A stretch of 64,000 bases of DNA from Lota lota (lineage: Eukaryota; Chordata; Actinopteri; Gadiformes; Lotidae): contig JACYXH010000473.1 of the NCBI GenBank assembly GCA_026745465.1, positions 3,076,191 through 3,140,190 on the forward strand, written 5' to 3'. Shown one piece after another: positions 30,901 through 40,609 of this stretch. Numbering within the stretch: position 1 is the stretch's first letter; every line of letters begins with the position of its first letter. Both the position numbers and the translations under genes were made by a program. A model generated the notes under the pieces. It had not been told where the DNA came from, did not search any database, and saw only the letters and a program-made list of their open reading frames with translations.

Positions 30901-33900
30901 GTATGTGCACGTGCCTTGGAAGTCATAGGTGCTGTTGTCAAAGGTTTTGTAATGAGGGTCACCAGAGATGGAGCAGACTCCTTTTCCAACTGGCTGACAT
31001 GATCGAACGCCATTCTTAACCTCACACTTTTCATGGGGCCCGCAGGAAAACCTCTGACATTGCACCTGAAAAGACAACAAATCACCATGCTATTATGTAT
31101 ACTTTTTTATCTACCGCACTTTACCAATAAATATGACTTCATTCCTAAATATCATGCTATGAACTTACTGTGCCGTTGCAAGTGCACTCCTCCTTGCATT
31201 GCCCATGTGGATAGAAAATCTCTCCGTGCTTGTAGTATTTGTCTTTTTGCGTACAGCCGCATTGTTCTATGGGAACACAAGCATCTCCACTGAGTAGGAA
31301 CCCGTAGTTACACACCCAACCCTCTTGGCAAGGCTTCATACAGCCAGTTGGAGGAGAGCCAATGCCACAGATGACATGGCATACGCTGGCACAGTGTTCA
31401 TAGTGACTGTTGTTGGGGTGCTTGAAGTCAGACTTTGGACAGAAATGGGTTGTCCTCCACTGGTCCACCTCCACAGCTGCTTGTTGGCAGGCGATAGTAT
31501 AGAGGTGAAGGCTGTCACAGAAGGACTGGAGGTCACCATTGTTGTTGCAAACGTCATCAACGCAGTCCTTAAAGAAGTCACCAGGGGGCAGAATGGCATG
31601 GCACTTTTGGAAGGGGCCTTTAGGATCACGGATCAGGCCGCAGAATGCGTTGCTCTCGAACTTCTCTATCTGGGTGAAATCACAGTCTGGACAGTGGTTC
31701 TTGTCTTTGCAATCATCAACACAGCCAGGGGTCTCTGCAACCCGCCAGCTCTTTCCCATTTCCTCTACGGAGGCAGCCTGTTTGCCATTCTTCATCACCA
31801 GATCGTCTTTGGAGTCCATGTTGTAGTTTCCGCACAGGCCACACATAGCACCAGCGTAGCTGCTAGGGACTTTAACAAACACTGCAGTGTTCCAGTCATA
31901 GGATACCGTCAGCCCAAATTCAGTTTCGATCTCTGCAAAGTTACTCACTAATTTGACTGTTAAATTTCCTTGATTGAGCTTGGCTGGCAGATTGATGAGC
32001 TCTGAATTGATCTACAAAAGATGAATTGAGAGAGACAGGTGTAATAACAGACGCATGATATCTATGTTGATAAAGGTTGATATCTATAATTACAATTACT
32101 AAAATGGTTTAGCTCACCAAGACTGAACCCCTGTGGTCTTTGCTGAGAACAATAGAATGTCCGTAAACGTTGACCTCAACCAACTTTGTGCTAGAGCCCA
32201 CTCTCTTGGCATGGCCATCGTTTTGCACAAGGACATCAAAGGGTTCCAGGACCGGGGATCCAGGCGTGGCGGCTTTAGAGCACGAGCCTGCCATCTGATA
32301 GACACACGTGCCCTGGAAGCTGTAAACATGGCCATCAAAGGTCTGGTAGTGAGGGTCACCAGACGCTCTGCACATAGCGTAGGTCATCGGATGGCAACCT
32401 ATGAGGCCCTCCACCACCTTGCACTCGTACTCGACTTGACAACCCTTCTTATTGCACTCCATCTGCCTGTTGGCTGGGTTGCAGAAACACCTCTGCATAC
32501 AGTGGTCGTCCAACCAGAAGGCGGCACCGGCCTCTACGTAGCGACCCTCGTACATGCAGCCACACTCAGTATTAGGGACACATTTGGTCCCACTAAGCAG
32601 GAAGCCATCGTCACAGACACAGGTCTCCACACAGTTGACTTTGCATTTTGAAGGAGCATCTGGAGCTTCACATGTGGCCTGACACGCATTGCCACAGAAC
32701 TCATAGTGGCTGTTGTCCGGGCATGCGGGGTGAGCTGCATGGTGGTGATGTCACAGAAAAGAAGGTTAGAGACTCTTATCTATTAACTATGATCCAGAGT
32801 ATTCAATGATCACTAATAATAGTCTCATCTCATGTCTGCTACTTACGACAATGTGCAATATTTCTCCAGTCATGGATTTTGACCCCTGCCCTCTGGCAAG
32901 CATCAGAGTACACCTGCAGGGTGTTACAGAAGAAGTTCCATTTGCCTTCGCCCATGCACACGTCATACAGGCAGTTCTCGTGGTACACTTTGGGCTCAAT
33001 GACAGCGCTGCATTCGCTGAGTGGTCCATCCATGACATGGGAGAGTAAACCACAGAACAGCTGGTCTGTCAGACTCTCAAACAGGCCACCTTTGCAGTTC
33101 TCGCACTGACCAACGCATTCGTCATGACAGTATGCATCTTCAGCCATGCCAGGAACCCGCCAGCTCTTCCCCAGTGCCTGCTGGCTGCTGGCCAACTCTC
33201 CTGAGGGAGTGAAGAGGTCGTCGTCCTGCTTGCTGTTAAAGTTCCCACACAGGCCACACACCTTGCCTGCAAAGTCACCTGAAACGCTGATGACGAGATG
33301 CTGCTCCCAGTCGTACTGCACCACTAGGCCAAAGTCTGTCTCCAAGACAACAGACATACCACTCTGAGACAGCTTCACCTTGCCATTGTCCAAGTAGATG
33401 GGGAGGTTCCATAATGTGTAGTTCATCTAAAACAGATATAATATTGTCGGACATTAGCCTAACTTAGAACAATAACTTCATACAAACTATATATGTAAGC
33501 TCTACTCTATAAGGCTGGGTTAACTGGTGAAGTTATTGATGGATTCAGCTCTTTGGTGTTAAAAAAAAGGTTACTCACCCGAACAAGGCCGAACTCTGAG
33601 CGCATGATAATAATGGTGTAATCGTACACCTTAATTGTAACTTTTCCAACATATGTGATCTTTGAGCCACCCCGGTTCTCATTCTGGGCGTCCACCTCAA
33701 ACGCAGGGTGGCTTGTGTCGATGTAACAGTTCTTGGCCATGGTGTAGGTGCAATTGCCCATGAAGTTGAAGTAGTAGCCGTCAAATGTCCGGTAATGAGG
33801 GTCGCCCATGGCCCAGCAGGTACCTTCTTTCACCAAAGGGGGCAGCTTCACACATGTTGGAGTGGATCCTTTGATTTCGCACCGTTCATCTTTTTCGCAT

Positions 33901-35878
33901 TTGATGGTTTTGCAGTCTGATGAAATGAATGAGATAATAAAAAATATATTTTGCAGCAGAACAATATTGTTTTTGTGATGTATGTAATATAGGCTGTGAT
34001 ATAGTAAGCAATATCAATGCATATATTATTTATTAACTGAATTTGACATTCCATTCAATTTCATCATATGTTTATTTTGTATATCGTAGTCTTTCTAGTC
34101 AAAAGGTCAAATTTAATAATATTTTGCTTTTGACCTGTACGTTGTTACTAATGTCATTATTTTACCAATTTCATATCCTTAATCTCCATTTTCGGTACAA
34201 GACCCCCAGAGATCGAAAAAAAAGATTTATGGATGCAATTAAATGAAATACAACTTTTGTGGTGTAACTAATAAAAATTAAACCATTTACCTGCTTCATT
34301 ACCAGATGCTGGGGACCCATAGCCATTAGCAACGGCAACACCAAAGCTATAGACACCGATTGGAGAGGTAGGGTGAGATATCTGATTAGAGCTGGCCCCT
34401 GTGCCGTAATTCAACTCAGCCCAAGAGTAATCGCTCCCCTGCACTTTACGCCACTCCATGCTAGCTGGTAGGACATTCTTGTCTAGTTGTACATCTTTCA
34501 AATCATCATTCTTTGCCACCAGTATGACTGAGTTGGAGAAGTCTAGCTGCCCTTCCAGGGAGTAGGACTTGCTGAACTGATTCGTGGGCAGGATGGACAT
34601 GAGGAAAGGATCGAAATACTGTTGCACATCGGCCGGACCGCCATTGAACTCAAACAAAACCTGGATGCCCTTGTCAGACGTCAAATAGATAGAATATGGC
34701 CATTGAGAGAAGAGCTCAAATGTCTGTCCTGCAGATATGGAGAAGCCCTTCACATTGCCCGCAACATTCATAGAGACATTAGTGGTCTGGAACGCTTGGA
34801 CGTAAACACTGTCATGCCAATTCTGGTCATCATGGTATGGTAGTGGCGCAATGATGAATTCCTTTCCCCAGCTTCTTGTGGGGAGGAGTTGCTCATAGAC
34901 GTGATTGCAGGCTGTGTACTTCTCAGCACAGCTATGTCCCGAGGACACAGCCACCGGCAGCCTGGAAACCACCTTGGTGCCGCTCAGATCTGCCTCGCTT
35001 TGGATTTGAACGCTCTCGAAGGGCTCGAGCTGGATGAAGATCTTGCTGCCCGCCCGGTGGTACTTCCCTTGGAACTGTGCTGACCCCCTGAGCCGAACCT
35101 CTGCCAAGTTGTGATCCTTGTGGTTGGTGATGGAGAACTCTTTGTAGGTGCCCCAGGTAAAGCTCGGTGGAGTGAATATGTAGTACTCTGTGCCCCATTC
35201 CTGTACTGGATAGACCACTGATGTGTCCGCTGTGTCTTGTTTGAAGTTTAAGGAAACCACAGTGACGTCCTGGCTTGCCTCCACGACCACGGTCTTATCG
35301 AACCTTTTGCTGCCCTGCATCTCCACGTCATTAGGCAATGCGAAGGACACACTTTTGCCGGGGTCCACGTCTTTCTGGAAGACCTGACCCACGGCAGAGA
35401 CCTTGACATTGGTGCTGCCTTGAGAGGACGGAGGTGCGGAGACCTCGATCATGAAACGTGCATCACTATCACCGTACATGTTTTGCATGAACGCAGTTGC
35501 AAACTCTCTCCCCGTGGGCAGGGCAGAGTTGAGCCCTGCAAGAAGTACAAGAAAGACACTAGTTGGACAGGTTCGGTACATCCTTCTTCACACATGTGGT
35601 TAAAAGGCAGCGGCAAAACTTTAACAGCTGTATTTGATTTGGAAATGTATTAACCACTAGCCCATTAACTTTTGCGTTAATGGCTGAGAAACTATAAACA
35701 TTTTGAGTACCGTCTTAAGAGATGAAAAACAGTATCATGACATATGTCGTTGAATTGAATGAGAATGTATTAGAATGATGAATGACAGATTCTGTAGTTC
35801 TTTGAAAGTGACAACCACTTTTTTGTATCACTTACCAGTGAGTAGAGAAACAGCAACGTAGAGTACTGACAACTCCAT
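27984..35878 (-). CDS. FCGBP-like protein with N-terminal IgGFc-binding domain and four vWD units
   Basis: Coding exons in transcript order: 35836-35878, 34291-35535, 33579-33916, 32847-33426, 32118-32734, 31169-32011, 30721-31065, 29905-30472, 29310-29509, 28789-29169, 28427-28695, 27984-27993. They total 5439 nt, 1812 aa. A signal start MELSVLYVAVSLLT precedes one large exon for the IgGFc-binding-type domain (about residues 20-429; e.g. SGHSCAEKYTACNHVYEQLL and RSWGKEFI). vWD1, vWD2 and vWD3 follow, each with GDPH, with C8 and TIL modules between them. The last vWD-like unit lacks GDPH and C8. The domain order is that of FCGBP, a secreted mucus protein; binding of Fc by fish versions is not established here. 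Exon 31169-32011 joins C8 and TIL without the intron seen in the + paralog, and that TIL lacks two cysteines. The stop is formed across the final splice (TG plus TGGCCAGTGA, giving Cys-Gly-Gln-stop). Confidence 0.9.
28085..28322 (+). mobile_element. tRNA-derived SINE
   Basis: The head has a good A-box (TTAGCTCAGGAGTTAAG) and B-box (GTTCGAGCCCC). The body carries the widely conserved fish SINE core 'gtccttgagcaagacactta' and 'ctgggcgctgtgattggctg'. The tail ends 'gtgacaataaaagtacc'. It is inserted in the last intron (27994-28426) of the minus FCGBP-like gene, in opposite orientation to that gene. Confidence 0.85.
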
Positions 35879-36163
35879 TTTTGCAACTAACAGAAGAGAA
35901 TAAGAATGACAATATTATTAATGTATAAAGATAACACAACTTATGGTAAGGAACTGTGAATTATGAAAATAATTTCAATCGTTTTGCATTGAATCGTTCT
36001 TTGTGATTCTAATTATGAAGTATTATGAGGGTCTATGAATATTTGCCTTTAAAACATTCAAGCAATTAGCAAATTATATTATCTAGCATGTTATTGTAAG
36101 AAATGGTGCCTCTCAAGTTAATTTCTAACTACATTTTTGGTTCGACTAACAAATCAATCTTAC

Positions 36164-36225
36164 CTGAACAAGGAAAAAAGCATCTGGATAAGAGGCATCA
36201 AGATGTATGCACTTTATTGGGTTTG
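36164..36225 (-). promoter_or_regulatory. Possible 5' untranslated exon and promoter of the - FCGBP-like gene
   Basis: On the minus strand, TTGTTCAG followed by GTAAGATT (donor at 36163) could be a non-coding first exon. It would splice to TCTGTTAG just before the ATG-containing exon (about 35885). A CCAAT box in reverse (gccaatcag) lies at about 36240. The 5' end is not defined. Confidence 0.4.
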
Positions 36226-36552
36226 GCCACGAGCAACAAGCCAATCAGAATGAAAGTGTCATGAAAGGTTTCGGATCACATATCACTTATCACATCAAAT
36301 CCTATATCCCGCTGATGACATTACATTGAAAACATAGGGACCATATAAATAATAAAGAAACTACAATATCAATAAAAATCTTCATATTTATGATAATGAG
36401 CAGAATAGCAATAAGAAGAAGATTGGTTCTCTATAGGAAACAGAATGAATATTAGGAAATTATTATATTTTAAGTGTTCAAAGGTGACTTTGAATGGGAA
36501 GAAAAACAAGGAGACTTGACTCATTGCTTGGCAGCGGCAGACAGCAAATGCG

Positions 36553-36882
36553 ATAAGATTGCAGATATTCCTTGCGCAAGGGGCAGGATCAACTAACAAT
36601 GTTTTGTTCCTCCCTATCAACAGTGTGAAACACAAAACACACAAATCTGGAAACAAAGGGCATTGTTTTTACTTAGATTAATTATTATTATACAGCATTC
36701 AGATATGTATATCACACCAATTCCATTGCAGTCAATCAACTTCTCTTTAGTAGCAGAATGTTTATCTTCTCCCAATTGTTTGAATATCAGGGAGTGAAAA
36801 ACACTGCCTGATTAATTTGAAATAATTAATGAATTTGAGTCCATCTTTCATTGTTAAGGATGTATGTTAAATAATGCTTTGT
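36553..36882. repeat. Direct repeat A flanking the PIP5K1A fossil (left copy)
   Basis: About 330 bp, closely matching 37500-37832. Shared landmarks: 'atattccttg', 'aacaatgttttgttcctccc', 'cagtgtgaaacacaaaac', 'attaatttgaaataattaat' (with minor differences) and 'taaataatgctttgtat'. Identity is about 90% by eye. Confidence 0.8.
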
Positions 36883-37499
36883 ATTTAAATTTCCTCAGGG
36901 CTCAAACATGCATTCGATTCATATGCATTTGATGTGTGTGTGTATGCGCAAATGCGTGCTCCCCCCTAAAGGGATGGATTGTCCTTTTGATCCCTGTATC
37001 AGACGACCTCCTCTGCTCTGAAAGGGGCTATCCAGTTGGGCATAACCCATACGGTGGGCAGCCTGAGCCATAAACCAGAGAGGGACGTCCTAATGCAGAA
37101 CTTCAAAGTGGTGGAAAGTATCTTCTTCCCCAGGTGATTATTTAGATGCATTCATTCAATTCAAATATAGAATACATGTGTATGTATACATATATGTTCT
37201 TTGTAGAAACTAGAGCTGCTAGAACTGGGCAATATTGAACAATTACATTTTAAACCCAAAATTCCATGTAGACCAATTAGTAAAGCTTTATCAAGGTTTT
37301 ACCATAACATCATTAAGTCTGGTACCAACATGTTGATGGTTAGAATGATGTTTTGGCCAGCTTCAATCACTGCACAGAATACACTACAAATATATTGCTG
37401 TACATGTGGTTCAATCCATCCCCTCCTCAACTCCTCAGGGAGGGCAGTAACCTCACCCCTGGGCACCACTACAGTGACTTCAGGTTCAAGATGTACACT
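36883..37499 (+). pseudogene. Fossil copy of two PIP5K1A exons
   Basis: It matches 41385-42000 of the PIP5K1A gene at about 95% by eye, including intron sequence on both sides. The copy of exon 41494-41624 lies at 37003-37133 and keeps [18 protein letters not shown] coding with its AG and GT signals. The copy of exon 41928-42045 starts at 37439 but is cut off after about 60 bp. Intron retention shows it is a DNA-level duplication, not a retrocopy. Nothing suggests it is expressed. Confidence 0.85.
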
Positions 37500-37832
37500 C
37501 CAAGATTGTAAATATTCCTTGTGCAGGGGGCGGATAAATGAACAATGTTTTGTTCCTCCCCATCGACAGTGTGAAACACAAAACGCACAAATCTAGAAAC
37601 AAAGGAGATTAATTGTTTTTATTGAGATGAATTATTATTGTACAGCATTCAGAGATGTATCATCATACAAATTATATTGCAGTCAAGCAACTTCTCTTCA
37701 GCAGCAGAATATTAATCTTCTCCCAGTAGTTTGAATATCAGTGAGTGAAAAACACAGCCTGATTAATCTGAAATAATTAATGAATTTGAGTCCATCATTC
37801 ATTGTTAAGGATGTATGTTAAATAATGCTTTG
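37500..37832. repeat. Direct repeat A' flanking the PIP5K1A fossil (right copy)
   Basis: This is the second copy of the sequence at 36553-36882. It begins exactly where the PIP5K1A-derived segment breaks off, so the fossil lies between two direct repeats. Confidence 0.8.
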
Positions 37833-38374
37833 TATGCCATATTAAGAATGCTCGCCCTGAACAATGTTATAACATTTCTGAAGAAAATTTGAAGAAACCA
37901 GCCAGAGTAACCTTGATTTTGACGGTATCCAACCAAGAAAATCCCACCCCTCCCTTTAGCCCTCCCTCCAAAGCCACTCCACCAAAACGGGAAAACAAAT
38001 GCTTCTCAAATAAATTGCCTACCCTAGCTTTAACTCAGCTAGTGACGTTGTAGCAGTGATAACAGTGCACTCAGCACGGTTGAAAGATAACACCATGGAG
38101 TGGGAGTAGATGTCCAGGGGCTCATGGTCAGGAATACAGAATGCCTTATGTTTGGCTAACATGCCATTCAGCTCCATGCTACTCCCCCATGTTATTATTT
38201 TGGAAAATCCCTCTGCAGTACAAAAAAGCAATAAACAAAACAAATTGTTTTCAATCATTACTATTTATTGTTTATTTATATAGCGTTGTGTATTACAATA
38301 TGCCAAACAAAGATTTGGTTCATTTCCATCTTGTTGGTAGCAGATAGTTTATATGTCGATGACTTATCAACTAT

Positions 38375-38525
<151 letters not shown>

Positions 38526-38684
38526 CTTTTAGAAACCTCTTGCTTTCTTCAAGGCATTTCACGCCCACATAATCATCCCTACAACTTTTTTTATATAAAT
38601 AGTCTACAGCTTGTGTCCTGTTTACTGTACTGGATTCTGGGATCTTCAACCTAGACGACCAAACTATCGCAGAACTAAACTAAT

Positions 38685-39498
38685 ATGATTCTTACTGGGG
38701 GACTCATGGGACTGTGGCTCTTTGCATTGCTGACTCTTAATGGCGTCACATTTGGAGGTAGGCCTATATGGGCTCCATTTATGATTAATCTATAAACGAA
38801 CTCGACTGTAATTCTTCTTGTTTTGTCTTAAAAAAAGAATGATAGTCAAATTATGCTATTCTGTTGCTTTTTGTGTTTTACTACCACAGGAGCCGTGCAC
38901 TTTCTCAATGAACCTTATGTGGAGTTCCCGCCAGCGCGACCTACAGCAAACCTGCTTTACTCCATATGCGCGTATAGCAGCAGTCGTCTGAGATACCCAC
39001 CCGGGTATTTCCCAACCTCGGGTGTCAGTCATTTCCGTCGCTGTGGAAAAGCCATAGACCGTCTGGAGTCCTGGTACACCGCCTGTTGCACAGGTCAAAT
39101 GACACAGGAGAACCCCCATATCCTGTGCTGTGCAGAACAAGCGGTGAGTCGCGCTCCGCTGTTTTTGGACTTCTGATCATGCGGCACGGAATAAAATAAA
39201 ATAATGTGTGTATATGTGTGTGTGTGTGGGGGGGGGGGGGGGGGGGGGGGGGGGGATATGGTGAGGTTTAAACCTATTTGACCCTTTCTTACAGTGGAAA
39301 CAAGCTCTTACCACATTCTGTGAGGAGGAACACTCCACCATGACCGCGGCATACTTCTGTTGCGCTGAGGAGGGAGAAGCGATGTGGACGTGTTTCAACA
39401 GCGGCCTCCCCAATCCCAACTACTCGCCGATGGCGGGCTACACTGCCCCGATACAACCGCGGGAGCGCGGCTTTACCTTCAGCCCGAATGATTGTTAA
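38685..39498 (+). CDS. ECM1-like secreted protein with a single ECM1 repeat
   Basis: Three coding exons, 38685-38757, 38890-39143 and 39295-39498, give 176 aa with consistent phases. A signal peptide (GLWLFALLTLNGVTFG, about residues 9-24) is followed by FLNEPYVEFPPARPT and then paired-cysteine motifs: ACCTGQ, ILCCAEQAWKQALTTFCEEE and YFCCAEEGEAMWTCFNSG. These align with the first CC-containing repeat of extracellular matrix protein 1 (FPPxRP, CAxxxWxxxxxxFCxxE, CCxxxGExxxxCF). Human ECM1 is about 540 aa with further repeats. This product has only one repeat and ends with NDC. Its position directly upstream of PIP5K1A agrees with human 1q21 linkage. It is probably a secreted extracellular-matrix or regulatory protein. 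A poly(A) signal lies at 39615-39620. Confidence 0.8.
39228..39255 (+). repeat. 28-nt poly-G run in the last intron of the ECM1-like gene
   Basis: A (TG)n tract runs directly into 28 consecutive G, ending about 40 nt before the 3' splice site at 39294. Confidence 0.9.
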
Positions 39499-39614
39499 AG
39501 ATGACAGCAGGCATGCCTGTCTTCGCAGGCTAGATTGGCCTACTTCTCCTTTCGGGAATTGTATTAACCAGTGGCCCACCTCTGCTTTAATCGTCTGTTT
39601 TCAAAAGTTTCAAA

Positions 39615-39620
39615 AATAAA
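39615..39620 (+). terminator. Poly(A) signal, ECM1-like gene
   Basis: AATAAA about 117 bp past the stop codon. Confidence 0.6.
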
Positions 39621-40609
39621 ATATAAATCAAAAGTTTGACATATGATTCATTTACCAGATTCAGTCGGTACTACAAGGTATGGACTTTTCTTCAACATTT
39701 TCTATAAAAGATAAAGATCGGATGAATATATTTGTGCGTTTATTTTTGTATTTTGACTATGTTTACACACACCATACTTTTAGACACATGGCCCTTGAAT
39801 TCTAATAAAGTACAGTAGCTTCAAATAAATGCATTAAAAAGTAAGGGGTTCTTTTATATGTGGCGTTATTGTGCTGCGAGTTCAGTAGATATGTGTGTAC
39901 CTGTAGAGCACAACATGGAACGTAGCGTCATAAAAATGGAAACGCTATAGCCCGATCTCTAGCGCCGCCAACAGGAGGTTAAGGACATCCGTCTGTTGTG
40001 TTTTATTTACATCATTTCGGCTTCCCTGTTAGGTGCTTGGCAGTGCGAAAGAATGCAACATAATATAAATCATCAAAATCATTGAGTAATCGTCAACATC
40101 CAACGCCCACAGCTCAATGGAAAGCTCAGCAAGATGAGACAATGTGCCTCTAGTCTGTAAGTCGCTAGTCTCTAGTAAGTGCCTTGCTTGTTTGTTGTGC
40201 GATCAGCTAGCTCGTTAGCTAGCTAACCAAGTTACAATATAGGAGCGTTAGCAGTGGTTTGGTTTGCTCTGTTTAACGTCGAAATTATAAGTGAACAAAG
40301 TGCGTTAAATAATCGCCGTAACAAGACGACGTGTACGTACGAGTTCACACTTTAGTCTAAAGCTGTCCGTCGTCTACATGGTACTAAGCAATAACTTAAT
40401 AGTGTTGGGTGTTAAAATCCGACCACACCGTGAATATTTTTGGCGATGCTCACATTTGCCCTTTGGTATTGTATACACAGCTTTGCCTGCACAGGTCAGA
40501 CAGCACTTTGAGCACTCACACACCTGGAACCTTCTGAGACGGTTCATGTCAAGGAGTGAGCCAGGGTTTGGACGAAAGTTACAGCGAGCAGCCAGCGGGG
40601 AGTTTGAGG
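39621..40609 (+). promoter_or_regulatory. Intergenic region and probable 5' UTR/promoter of pip5k1a
   Basis: It contains no other gene. Tandem 'agctagctcgttagctagct' near 40206 is a small palindromic run. The part nearest 40610 is relatively GC-rich, as expected for a housekeeping 5' UTR. No TATA box is obvious. Confidence 0.35.

Noticed and set aside
31325..31951. Plus-strand open frame of about 208 codons
   Set aside because: It is antisense to the fused C8-TIL exon of the minus FCGBP-like gene. The same happens in the + gene, so it reflects codon bias, not a gene.
36883..37499. Considered as an alternative pip5k1a exon set
   Set aside because: It lies upstream of the ECM1-like gene, has a truncated second exon, and is flanked by direct repeats: a fossil copy.
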